In this document: piece after piece, positions 8,760 through 16,874 of the stretch | Position numbering within the stretch: the first letter of the stretch is position 1 | How the letters are laid out: each line of letters starts with the position of its first letter | Source of the DNA: Alphaproteobacteria bacterium | Lineage (GTDB): Bacteria; Pseudomonadota; Alphaproteobacteria; Rhizobiales; Hyphomicrobiaceae | DNA: 64,000 nucleotides | Reading direction: 5' to 3' | NCBI GenBank assembly: GCA_019137195.1 | Contig: JAGVSR010000010.1 | Location: 44,956-108,955 of the forward strand | Position numbers and translations under genes: made by a program | The notes under the pieces: model-generated | Databases searched by the model: none | Seen by the model: the letters and a program-made list of their open reading frames with translations, nothing else | What the model was told of the DNA's origin: nothing

Positions 8760-9527
8760 CTATTTCGCTGCCGCGCCCGGAGGCTCGGCGGCAGGTGCTG
8801 CAGCCGGCGCCTCCGAAGAAGCGGCGGCAGGTGCTGCGGCCGGGGCTGGCGCGCCTGCGCTCTTGGCCAGCTCGGTGCCCGTGATCGAAGCCAGAAGCGC
8901 AGTCACGCGCCCTGCGGCCTCGCGTGAAAGTCCCTGCTCGGCGAGGAGCCCGGTGAGCAGCGCTTTGGCCTCCTCGTTCTTCCCGGCCTTCCACGCCGCC
9001 GTCGCCAAGAGCTCCTTGGCCGTAAGACGCCAAGGACTCGTGTCGACGGTAAGGCCTTCAAGGCGATTCTGCACGGCCGAATAGTCGGCTTTCCCGATCT
9101 CGAGTGACGCGGCCTGCAGGCGTGCGAAGCTGGCAAGCAGCGAATCGGGCGCGTTGGCGGCGACTTTATCGAGCAATTGAACGGCTTCCGCTGTCTTGCC
9201 GGCCTTGAGGTAGGAGCCGACGAGGTTCAGGTCGGCGAGGGTGGCGTAGCCGGCCGGTCCGGATTGAGCGAGCTCTCCTAGGGCCTTGTCGCTGTCGTCC
9301 GCCTTGCCGGAGGCGGCAAGCGCGAGCGCCTCTTCGTACTTGAGGCCAGCCGCCTCGGCGATCGAGCGCTGATGGTGATCCCACCACTGCTTGCCGCCGA
9401 CGAGCGCGACGATGAGGGCCGCAACGGCGACAACGTAGGTGCCGTAGTCCTTCCAGAGCTTCTCCCAACGCTCGCGCTGGAGCTCCTCCTCGACCTCTCT
9501 GAACAGGGCGTCGTTATTGTCGGTCAT
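8760..9527 (-). CDS. Membrane-anchored tetratricopeptide protein (YfgM-like)
   Basis: A 255-residue protein, starting MTDNNDALFREVEEELQRER, with one transmembrane helix (residues about 29-46, TYVVAVAALIVALVGG). A periplasmic helical-repeat part follows: repeats around KYEEALALAASGKADDSDKALGELA, GYATLADLNLVGSYLKAGKTAEAVQLLDKV and ATAAWKAGKNEEAKALLTGLL. It ends in an Ala/Pro-rich tail (last 45 residues). This matches the TPR_21/YfgM type; YfgM in E. coli binds the SecYEG translocon and periplasmic chaperones. The gene sits directly before bamB (9-base gap), as in related genomes. The start ATG at 9527 is used because upstream residues in the frame are Arg-rich and unlike the family. Confidence 0.85.
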   Translation of the reverse strand: MTDNNDALFREVEEELQRERWEKLWKDYGTYVVAVAALIVALVGGKQWWDHHQRSIAEAAGLKYEEALALAASGKADDSDKALGELAQSGPAGYATLADLNLVGSYLKAGKTAEAVQLLDKVAANAPDSLLASFARLQAASLEIGKADYSAVQNRLEGLTVDTSPWRLTAKELLATAAWKAGKNEEAKALLTGLLAEQGLSREAAGRVTALLASITGTELAKSAGAPAPAAAPAAASSEAPAAAPAAEPPGAAAK

Positions 9528-9755
9528 GAGGCAGTCCGTCCCGGTGTCTGAAGCTCTTGGCGCGCGGCATGGGCGCGGGCCGTTGGCCCCGCCAGGTCGC
9601 ATCTCGCCTCCCTGATAGCCGACACGCCCTCCCGAGCGCAAACTCCGCCTCGGCACGCTAAGGCCCGTCGCCACGGGGATGCGCGGCGACCGGCTCGGAT
9701 CGATGGGCTAACTGCCCCCGGTTTCAGGCTTTTTCGAGGCTTTCGCGGCTCGGCG

Positions 9756-10682
9756 TCAGCGCCTGGGCCGCCCCTTGGCTGCGCGCGCGCCACGAGGTCG
9801 CGGCGCCGTCCCGCGCCCTTTCGGCGGCGTCGCGCCGGCCGTGCCGGCCCCGGCGGATGCAGATTCGGGCTTCATCTCGTAGGCGTGCTCGGGTCCGGGG
9901 AAAACTCCCGAGCGCACGTCGGCGGCATAGGCGCCGATCGCCTCCTCGATGACCGCGCCAACCTTTCCGAACAGCTTGACGAACCTCGGTACCCGCGGCG
10001 ATAGCCCGAGCATGTCCTCCATCACCAGGATCTGCCCGTCGCAGTTCGCCGACGCCCCGATGCCGATGGTCGGGATCGGGATCGCCGCAGTGATGCGCTT
10101 TGCTAGAGGCGCAGCGACCGCCTCGAGCACGACCGCGAACGCTCCCGCCTCCGCGACTTGCCGTGCGTCCTCCTCGATCGCAGCCCATTCGGCTTTGGTC
10201 CGGCCCTGAGTCTTGAATCCGCCGATGACGTTGATCGATTGCGGCGTGAGACCGATATGCGCCATGACCGGGATGCCGCGCTCGACGAGGTAATGGATGG
10301 TCTCCGCCATGCGTCGCCCGCCCTCGAGCTTCACCGCTCCGCAGTCGGTCTCCTTCATCACTCGCGCCGCGTTCCGGAAGGCAGCCGATGGGCTCTCCTC
10401 GTAGGTGCCGAACGGCATGTCGACAACGACGAGCGCGCGTTTTGCTCCCCTCACCACGGCCCTCCCGTGCATGATCATGAGATCGAGCGGCACCGGTACC
10501 GTCGTCTCGAAGCCGTGCATGACCATGCCGAGGCTGTCGCCGACGAGAAGGAAGTCGCAATGGCGGTCGGCGATCGCCGCAGTATGTGCGTGATAGGAAG
10601 TCAGCGACACGATCGGCCGCACGGTTTTGAGTGCCGTGATGTTCGGGGCCATAAGTCGCTTGACGGTGGGTTCGGCTGACAT
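9756..10682 (-). CDS. panB: 3-methyl-2-oxobutanoate hydroxymethyltransferase
   Basis: First committed enzyme of pantothenate (coenzyme A) synthesis; it transfers a hydroxymethyl group from methylenetetrahydrofolate to alpha-ketoisovalerate in the cytosol. Family signatures are [29 protein letters not shown] (metal-binding Asp), [10 protein letters not shown] (second Asp), [39 protein letters not shown] and FVKLFGKV. Start ATG at 10682. The protein is 308 residues against about 265 in E. coli: the extra length is a C-terminal Gly/Pro/Arg-rich tail (about residues 273-308) ending in AAKGRPRR. No panC follows it, although many bacteria pair the two. Confidence 0.95.
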   Translation of the reverse strand: MSAEPTVKRLMAPNITALKTVRPIVSLTSYHAHTAAIADRHCDFLLVGDSLGMVMHGFETTVPVPLDLMIMHGRAVVRGAKRALVVVDMPFGTYEESPSAAFRNAARVMKETDCGAVKLEGGRRMAETIHYLVERGIPVMAHIGLTPQSINVIGGFKTQGRTKAEWAAIEEDARQVAEAGAFAVVLEAVAAPLAKRITAAIPIPTIGIGASANCDGQILVMEDMLGLSPRVPRFVKLFGKVGAVIEEAIGAYAADVRSGVFPGPEHAYEMKPESASAGAGTAGATPPKGRGTAPRPRGARAAKGRPRR

Positions 10683-11044
10683 CGGAGCAACTGCCTTAGA
10701 ACGACGGATTGGGCCGCGTTAGAGCGTAGAACCGGCCGCCAAGGATCTCTCGCGGCCGGTCACAGGCCATCTTCGCGGCGCGCGGTAACCTACCAGTTCG
10801 TCGTGAATTGGCTCTTGGTTATCTACCGGCGCGGGCCCTTTCGCCAACACGCCTCCGGGAACATCGTCAATTCCGGAGGTACTTCTCCGCATGGGTTGAG
10901 AATGCAACAGTGACGCAGGGCTTTGCCCCCTGGGGGCCGCGTCAGATTGCAACCGGCGCGAACGATCTGCTAACCAAGGGTTAGAGGCAAGCGTTTAAAC
11001 AACGGATGTGCTTGGATTAACTTTGAACCGGATGGGGCAAAAGC
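10683..11044. other. Divergent intergenic region, panB / L,D-transpeptidase
   Basis: A 362-base gap. The end nearest the transpeptidase (10965-11030) is clearly richer in A and T (CGTTTAAACAACGG, GGATTAACTTTGAACC), consistent with a promoter region, but no clean -35/-10 pair was found. A 77-codon open frame on the minus strand here has no recognisable features and is not called. Confidence 0.3.
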
Positions 11045-12856
11045 GTGTTCGGTGACATTTCTCGTTTTCGCGTGGCGCAAGGAGCGCTGTCCGGCGTCGC
11101 AGGTATCGTGCTCGCTGCCGCATGCGCTGCCGGCACCCTCGTCGTTCCGACCGAGGCATCGGCGCAGGCGTTCGGCTACAGCTGGCTGAGCGATCCGCCG
11201 AGCAAGAATAGCAAGAAGAAGGGCCAGTTTCGCAAGCCCGCGAGCGACGGCGACAAGGTCGCGTCGCCTGTCCGCGCCGGCCCTTCGGACAAGGCGGGCA
11301 AATCCAAGAAGGAAGCCGACGCCGCTCCGAAGCCGGAAGGCCCGTTGGTGCTTACCGTCTCGCTCAAGGCGCAGAAGGTAAGAGTCTATGACGCGAAGGG
11401 CCTCTTCGCGGAGTCACCGATCTCGTCGGGTCGCGTCGGCAATCCGACGCCGACCGGGGTGTTCACCATCCTCGAGAAGCAGAAGATCCACCACTCGAAC
11501 CTGTACTCCGGCGCGCCGATGCCGAACATGAACCGGATCACGTGGTCGGGCGTCGCCCTGCACGCCGGCGTGTTGCCGGGCTATCCGGCCTCGCACGGCT
11601 GCATCCGCCTGCCGCATGCATTCTCGACCAGGCTGTTCGGCATTACCAAGCTCGGCAACCGGGTGATCGTCGCCCGCGACAGCCTCGAGCCGCGTCCGAT
11701 CGCCGACGCGAAGCTCTTCACGGCCTTTCCGGACGTGAACGTAGCGACAGCGACCGCTCCGGCCGGCGCGGTAAAGGTCGCGGACGCCTCCGGATCGTCC
11801 GTGCCGCAGCCGCCGGTGGACCTGGGCGCGGCCGCCGGAACGCCCGCGACCGACGCTGGTGCGCCAGAGGGGACGGCGGCTCCGTTCGTCAATCCGTACC
11901 GTGCCAAGTGGAAGGAAGAGATGGCGCGCCGCGCGGCGGCCGTGTCTGAGGCCGAAGCCAGGAAGGCGGCGGCAACTGCAGCCGCGCCGTCCGCCGCCAA
12001 GGCGGCCGACGACGCCAAGGAGGCGCTCAAGCAGGCGCGCGGCGAGGCCCTGCGGGCCGCTGATGCGAAGCGTAAGGCGGTCCGCGAGCTCGGCGCCGCC
12101 GACGCCGCTCTGACTGCGTTCGTCAAGCGTCTCATAACCGACAGGAAGCTCACCGAGGAGGCCGCCATCAAACTGGCGGAGACCGAGGAGAAGCTCGAAA
12201 GCAAGGTGACGGAGGCGACCAAGGCACTCGATGACACGACGGCCGAGGAGGCGCGCATGGCCGGCCTCCAGAAGGAGGCCGAGGCTGCGTCCGCCGCCGC
12301 CGAGGCCGCCCGCAAGCAGGCGGCGAAAGATCTCGTCCAGGCCGAGGCCGGCCTCAAGGCTGCCATCGAGGCCGACGCATCCGCCAAGCGGCGCGACCAG
12401 AAACGCAACCTCCCGATTTCGGTGTTCGTGAGCCTCAAGACCAAGAAGATCTACGTCCGCCAGGGCTACGAGCCGGTCTACGAGGGCGACGTCGCCATCG
12501 CCGAGCCCGACAAGCCGATCGGAACCCACGTCTTCACGGCGATGCTGCCCAAGGATAACAGGACTGACTTCGACTGGACGGTCGTGAGCGTGCCGACGTT
12601 GCCGGCAGAGAAGGCCGAGAACAGCAAGAAGCAGAAGAAGAAGGAGGCGCGCGAGAACTTGGCGCCGGTGCTGCCGGCGTCCTACGCCGCCGGCGAGCAG
12701 ACGGCCGAGAACGCGCTCGCCCGCATCACCGTTCCCGACGACGTGCGCGAGATGGTCGCCGACAGCCTCCGCCCCGGCTCCTCGCTGTTGATCTCCGACC
12801 ACGGCCTCTCGAACGAGTTCGGGAAATTCACGGATTTCACCGTGGCATTGCGTTAG
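11045..12856 (+). CDS. L,D-transpeptidase (YkuD) with coiled coil and second, degenerate YkuD-like module
   Basis: A 603-residue exported protein with a GTG start. Signal peptide residues 1-42 (core GIVLAAACAAGTLVV, cleavage near EASAQA). The YkuD domain (about 104-216) has the catalytic block HAG...YPASHGCIRLP, with His173, His184 and Cys186, for L,D cross-linking of peptidoglycan or for attaching a partner to it. An Ala/Glu/Lys-rich coiled coil (about 295-455) follows, then a C-terminal module (about 458-603) whose start, VSLKTKKIYVRQGYEPVYEG, mirrors VSLKAQKVRVYDAKGLFAES of the first domain but lacks the His/Cys block. The catalytic role is secure by motif; the second module's role is unknown. 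Transcribed alone. Confidence 0.88.
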   Translation: MFGDISRFRVAQGALSGVAGIVLAAACAAGTLVVPTEASAQAFGYSWLSDPPSKNSKKKGQFRKPASDGDKVASPVRAGPSDKAGKSKKEADAAPKPEGPLVLTVSLKAQKVRVYDAKGLFAESPISSGRVGNPTPTGVFTILEKQKIHHSNLYSGAPMPNMNRITWSGVALHAGVLPGYPASHGCIRLPHAFSTRLFGITKLGNRVIVARDSLEPRPIADAKLFTAFPDVNVATATAPAGAVKVADASGSSVPQPPVDLGAAAGTPATDAGAPEGTAAPFVNPYRAKWKEEMARRAAAVSEAEARKAAATAAAPSAAKAADDAKEALKQARGEALRAADAKRKAVRELGAADAALTAFVKRLITDRKLTEEAAIKLAETEEKLESKVTEATKALDDTTAEEARMAGLQKEAEAASAAAEAARKQAAKDLVQAEAGLKAAIEADASAKRRDQKRNLPISVFVSLKTKKIYVRQGYEPVYEGDVAIAEPDKPIGTHVFTAMLPKDNRTDFDWTVVSVPTLPAEKAENSKKQKKKEARENLAPVLPASYAAGEQTAENALARITVPDDVREMVADSLRPGSSLLISDHGLSNEFGKFTDFTVALR

Positions 12857-12987
12857 TAGTGGACGCCTGTACGCCGTCGAGCCGGGCAGCAACACGCCGT
12901 TCCCGAGGAACAGCGTTTGACGACCGCAGGGTCTTGCGCATCGCAATCTCTGCGACGGGCGTCGCTTCCGATGGGCCTGCGAACGGG

Positions 12988-13584
12988 CTACTGCGCGACG
13001 CTCACGTTCGCCACCGGCACGCCGATCAGCCAGGCGTGGCCCCACAGGACCATGAGCCCATAGGCCGCGAGCCCGATCGCGACGACGAGAATGTCGGCGC
13101 CGAGCCCGCCGGTCTTGGCGCCGAGCGGGCCCAACGCGCCGCGGCGCTTGACCGAGATGCGGTCGTAGACGGCATAGGCGAGGAACGAGCCGAACAGCAG
13201 CATCGAGCCCAGGTCGCCGTTGACGAGGAGGTGCGCGAGCGCCCACAGCTTCACCGCCACGAGCATCGGATGCTTCAGCGTCGTACGGATGCGTGACGGG
13301 ATCTGCGAGGCAGCGAGCGCGATGAAGGAAAGGAGCATGAGCCCGTGCGCTGCATGGCGCATGGCGGCCGGCGGATCCCAGATGACCGGGTTCTTGCCCG
13401 GCATCACCTGCAGCTTGTGGTAGCCGAGCACGATCACGACGAGGCCCGCGAGCGAGATGAGCGCGAACACACCCTTGTAGGCGTTCTCGCCGAAGCGCGT
13501 CACGAGCCCGTGCCGCAGGTCGGTCGCGGTCGGTACGAGATGGACGCCGAGGAACAGCACGAGGCCGAGTACGAGCAGCAGCAT
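12988..13584 (-). CDS. NnrU family membrane protein
   Basis: A 198-residue integral membrane protein with about five to six hydrophobic helices. It matches the NnrU family in its opening (LLLVLGLVLFLGVHLVPTATDLR), in GYHKLQVMPGKNPVIWDPPAAMRHAAHGLM and in RTTLKHPMLVAVKLWALAHLLVNGDLGSMLLFGSFLAYAV, where the spaced His residues are conserved. NnrU was named from a denitrification locus of Rhodobacter; related proteins are also linked to carotenoid isomerisation (the Z-ISO branch). Its role here is not clear, since no denitrification or carotenoid genes are adjacent. It converges on the transpeptidase gene. Confidence 0.85.
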   Translation of the reverse strand: MLLLVLGLVLFLGVHLVPTATDLRHGLVTRFGENAYKGVFALISLAGLVVIVLGYHKLQVMPGKNPVIWDPPAAMRHAAHGLMLLSFIALAASQIPSRIRTTLKHPMLVAVKLWALAHLLVNGDLGSMLLFGSFLAYAVYDRISVKRRGALGPLGAKTGGLGADILVVAIGLAAYGLMVLWGHAWLIGVPVANVSVAQ

Positions 13585-13863
13585 CGGATCAAGTCTCCCT
13601 CAGTTGGTCGAAGCTCGTCCCGTTCCGGGTGCGGCGTCCGGGTCGGATCGCCGCGCGGCGTGACGGGTGGAAGCCCTTCCTACACTGTCGCGCGCAAAGC
13701 GATAAACTCTTTCCTGAGACAACCTTGAACGCCTACTACGATCAGCGTACAGTCGAACCTCCTCCTCGAGAGCGGATGGCGTGTGTGCGCCGGAGGGGAG
13801 GGCGCAGTGGGGTGCGTGTCATCGTTCTGTCAAGGCCCTGTCCGGGGCCGGAAGTGTTGCATC
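13585..13863. other. Divergent intergenic region upstream of NnrU and the small membrane protein
   Basis: 279 bases with no recognised gene. A longer open frame entering this region (13783 onward, Cys-rich) is probably not translated, because the better start for the downstream gene is the ATG at 13864. No clear promoter boxes. Confidence 0.3.
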
Positions 13864-14232
13864 ATGTTACGCCAACTTGAGCCTACGGTCCCTCGCTCGC
13901 GGGCGGCCGGCGGCGCGCATCCACGACCATCCTCCTCGTTCGAGGTGCGCACGGAAACCTATGCCGACTTCGGCGGGGACTACTCCGAAACCTTCGAATG
14001 GCAGGACGCCGCCGTCCGGGACGAGGATGACCTGCCCGGAACCTCGCCTGTCGCTGCCTCGGCTCGCTGGCTTGCCCGCGCCGAGCGCGAGCGCCGCCGA
14101 ACCCGGGTCAAGGGCGCCTTGTCGTGGCTAGTCGCAGCCGCGACGGCCGCAGCACTGATCATTGCAGCCGCCGTGTGGCTTGGGGCCGTATCCTGGTCGT
14201 CGATCGCCGACGCTGCCGGGCACGTCATCTAA
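13864..14232 (+). CDS. Small single-pass membrane protein, function unknown
   Basis: A 122-residue protein starting MLRQLEPTVPRSRAAGG. The first 85 residues are hydrophilic with acidic patches (FEVRTETYADFGGDYSETFEWQD, DEDDLPGT), then an Arg-rich stop-transfer-like stretch (RAERERRRTRVKG). One transmembrane helix (about 90-112, LSWLVAAATAAALIIAAAVWLG) is close to the C-terminus, so most of the chain is probably cytoplasmic. No family recognised. The same frame opens further upstream (13783), but that part is Cys/Gly-rich and less plausible. It is followed, 110 bases on, by the SLATT-domain gene and then the nucleotidase gene on the same strand. Confidence 0.55.
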   Translation: MLRQLEPTVPRSRAAGGAHPRPSSSFEVRTETYADFGGDYSETFEWQDAAVRDEDDLPGTSPVAASARWLARAERERRRTRVKGALSWLVAAATAAALIIAAAVWLGAVSWSSIADAAGHVI

Positions 14233-14342
14233 AGCTCCGAACGCCCCCGACTATCCCCGCCCGCGTGCCCATGGCGGCGCGCCCGGTGTCGCCGAATCGC
14301 GCTATCCCGGCCGTAGGCGATGGAGGGGTTGGACGCGGCGCC

Positions 14343-15095
14343 ATGGCGGCATCGGAGAGAAGCAAGGACATCGATCCGGCGCTGGTAACCCAGCTGAGCG
14401 ACGTGCTGGTACGCCGCGCTGAGCGCCGCGGGGAACCTCAATCTGCCGCTAGACCTCCGGCCTACGCTGCCGATGCCGGCCGATCCATGGTCTCGCCCGT
14501 GTCACTGCCGGCCGCGCGGGCCGTGGACGCGACCCGGGCCGCCGATGCGCTCGTCTCGACCATGCGCCTCGTCAAGGCAGCGCGCTTCAACGCCGCCGAG
14601 CGCCTCGAGCGCAAGGCGACCGTGTCTCTGTTCGCGCAGTCGACGGTCGCGCTCTACTTCGTAGGCCTCGCCGTCTGGCAGGCGGTCTATGCGACCGAGA
14701 TCACCGAGGAGACCAACCGCCTCGTCACGTTCGTGCAGATCGTGTCGTCGGTGTTTACGCTCATCCTCGGCCTGCTCGAGGCCTTGAACGACCACAAGAT
14801 GAAAGCGCACCACCTGCAAAACTGCGCCCTCGCGGTTTCGGAGCTGGCTCAGGAGCTCAGGATCGCGCGGCCGTCCGACCCTGCGGTCGTGCAGGATTTT
14901 CGCCGCCGCTACAATGAGGCGTTGAAGGCCTGTCCCGTGAATCACACCCACATCGATTTCCTGTTCTCCAAGCTTGATGGCCAGGGAGACCGCTTCGCCT
15001 GGGCCCGCGTGTATGCGCGCTACATCCTGGATGTCTACGGGCTCTATGTTCTCTTTCTCGCCGTGCCTCCCTTCGTGTGGTGGTGGCATGGCTAG
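14343..15095 (+). CDS. SLATT-domain membrane protein (SLATT_5-like)
   Basis: A 250-residue protein that resembles the SLATT family (SMODS- and SLOG-associating two-TM effector domain), most like type 5. Visible hallmarks are the run RFNAAERLERKATVSLFAQS leading into TM1 (about 94-115), TM2 (about 125-145, VQIVSSVFTLILGLLEAL), and the following NDHKMKAHHLQNCALAVSELAQEL helix, which matches the K(L/M)KA..LHxCALE pattern of the type. A third hydrophobic stretch ends the protein (about 231-248). SLATT proteins are predicted pore-forming effectors in nucleotide-signal immune systems. No cGAS-like cyclase, SLOG or reverse-transcriptase gene is nearby, so a defence role is only inferred. Its stop overlaps the start of the nucleotidase gene by 19 bases. 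Confidence 0.72.
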   Translation: MAASERSKDIDPALVTQLSDVLVRRAERRGEPQSAARPPAYAADAGRSMVSPVSLPAARAVDATRAADALVSTMRLVKAARFNAAERLERKATVSLFAQSTVALYFVGLAVWQAVYATEITEETNRLVTFVQIVSSVFTLILGLLEALNDHKMKAHHLQNCALAVSELAQELRIARPSDPAVVQDFRRRYNEALKACPVNHTHIDFLFSKLDGQGDRFAWARVYARYILDVYGLYVLFLAVPPFVWWWHG

Positions 15096-16594
15096 GCGGT
15101 CGGGCCTGGACTGGGGTCGCGGTCATCCAGTTGTGTGCCGGCCTCGCCGCTGAGGCCGCCGGGCGTACGGTCAAGGTCACGCTCGCCCTTTTTAGCGACA
15201 TTTACGAGCTGACCGACAAGGACGGCCGCGGCGGCTATGCCCGCATCGCGGCCGCCATCAAGGCCGAGCGGGCCAAGGGCGGTCATATGATCGTGGCCCA
15301 CGCGGGCGACGCCATCTCGCCGTCGATCCATGCCGGCTTCGACGAGGGCGCCCACGTCATCGCGCTCACCAACGAGCTCAAGCCCGACATATTCGTGCCT
15401 GGCAACCACGAGTTCGACTACGGGCCCGACGTGTTCCTGAAGCGGATGGCCGAGGCAAGATTCCCGGTGCTCGCCGCCAACCTTGCGGATGAGCGTGGCG
15501 CCGCCATCCCGGGCATCGGATCGACCAGGATGGTCGAGTTCGACGGCGTGAGGATCGGCCTCGTCGGGCTGACCGCCGACGACGCCGCCGAGAAGTCGAA
15601 GCCCGGAACGTTGCAGATTGGTTCCACGGTAGAAGCGCTGCGCCGCCTGGCGCCCCAGCTCCGCGCGGAGGGTGCCGATCTCGTGGTCGCCGTCGTCCAT
15701 GCCAGCCGCCGCGAGGACCTGCGCCTCTACCTTGCCCACGATGCAGACGTGATCCTGTCGGGCGACGACCACGACCTCGCCGTCCTCTACGACGGCAAGA
15801 CCGCGTTCGCCGAGGGCTGGTCCGAGGGTGAGGCGCTGGTCGCCGTCGACCTCGAGATTGCGGCTGGCGAGGAGGAGGGGCGTCGCAGCATCACCTGGCG
15901 CCCACGCTTCCGCATCGTCGACACCGCCGACGTAACGCCCGATCCCGAGATGGCCGGCCTCGTCTCCGGCTACGAGCAGGCCCTCGCCCAGAGGCTCGAC
16001 GTCGTGCTGGGGCGTACGGAGACGGCCCTCGACACGTCGAAGGCTCTCGTCCGCGCAACCGAAACCGCCTTCGGCAACCTCGTCGCCGACGTCCTGAGAG
16101 AGAGTCTCGGCGCCGACGTTGGCCTCTTCAACGGCGGCGGCATCCGCGGCAACCGCACCTATCGGGCAGGCACCGAGCTTCGCCGCCGCGACGTGCTCGC
16201 CGAGCTTCCCTTCGCCAACAAGGCCGTCGTGGTGAAGCTCACGGGCGCCGACCTCAAAGCCGCGATCGAGAATGGCCTCACCTTCGCCGGCAAGCCGGCG
16301 GGCCGCTTCCCCCACGTCTCGGGCATGACGGTCACTGCCCTCAAGGACAAGGTGCCCGGCTCGAAAGTGAAGGAGATCATAATCGGCACCGCCGCCCTCG
16401 ATCCGGCCCGCGTCTATACGGTCGCAACCAACGACTTCGTCGCCTCCGGCAAGGAGGGCTACGACGTGCTCGTCCCGGCCGAGCGCGTGCTCGGCGAGAC
16501 CGACGCGCCACTCGTCTCGCAGCTGGTCATGGACTGGATCGCCGCCCGCGGCACCATTGCCCCCAAAGTCGAGGGCCGCATGCGGCTCGAGTGA
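15077..16594 (+). CDS. Exported 5'-nucleotidase / metallophosphoesterase-like protein with altered metal ligands
   Basis: A 505-residue protein of the UshA/5'-nucleotidase type: an N-terminal calcineurin-like metallophosphoesterase domain (GGYARIAAAIKAER, AHAGDAIS, GNHEFDYG, VVAVVHAS) and a C-terminal nucleotidase domain with LFNGGGIRGN, KLTGADLKAAIENGL and TNDFVASGKEGYD. A short hydrophobic N-terminus (GVAVIQLCAGLAAEAAG) looks like a signal peptide, giving a periplasmic location. The usual first motif D-x-H reads D41-I-Y43, and the last metal motif, usually GHxH or GHxQ, reads G-D-D-H (229-232), so two His ligands are replaced. Start is GTG at 15077, 15080 or 15083, inside the end of the SLATT gene, implying translational coupling. 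Substrate unknown. Confidence 0.85.
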   Translation: MVVAWLGGRAWTGVAVIQLCAGLAAEAAGRTVKVTLALFSDIYELTDKDGRGGYARIAAAIKAERAKGGHMIVAHAGDAISPSIHAGFDEGAHVIALTNELKPDIFVPGNHEFDYGPDVFLKRMAEARFPVLAANLADERGAAIPGIGSTRMVEFDGVRIGLVGLTADDAAEKSKPGTLQIGSTVEALRRLAPQLRAEGADLVVAVVHASRREDLRLYLAHDADVILSGDDHDLAVLYDGKTAFAEGWSEGEALVAVDLEIAAGEEEGRRSITWRPRFRIVDTADVTPDPEMAGLVSGYEQALAQRLDVVLGRTETALDTSKALVRATETAFGNLVADVLRESLGADVGLFNGGGIRGNRTYRAGTELRRRDVLAELPFANKAVVVKLTGADLKAAIENGLTFAGKPAGRFPHVSGMTVTALKDKVPGSKVKEIIIGTAALDPARVYTVATNDFVASGKEGYDVLVPAERVLGETDAPLVSQLVMDWIAARGTIAPKVEGRMRLE

Positions 16595-16874
16595 CGGCCT
16601 TGCCCACGATGGCCGATGCGGCGGGCCCTCATACGCTGCCTGGCACAACAGCTCCACGCTTCGGGCCCTGCCAAGCCCCGGAACAGTGAACCCAAAATTA
16701 GCCTTGTGCGGCCACACTCCTGCCCCTTGAGGGGTCCTTAACGGACCAGCGTGCCACCGGAAAAGTGACAGCCGGCTTTCTGGGACGAAGCACGCCGAAA
16801 CAGGGCGTTGGAGCGTGACGCCCTGCGAGCGAGGCGGAAGCGCTCCGGGTGTTTTCGCGTAACGGGACCTTTGC
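16595..16874. other. Intergenic region before the SH3b gene
   Basis: 280 bases. It includes a small CCCCTTGAGGGG palindrome (about 16724-16735) with no following T-run, so it is not a typical terminator. No gene seen. Confidence 0.3.
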
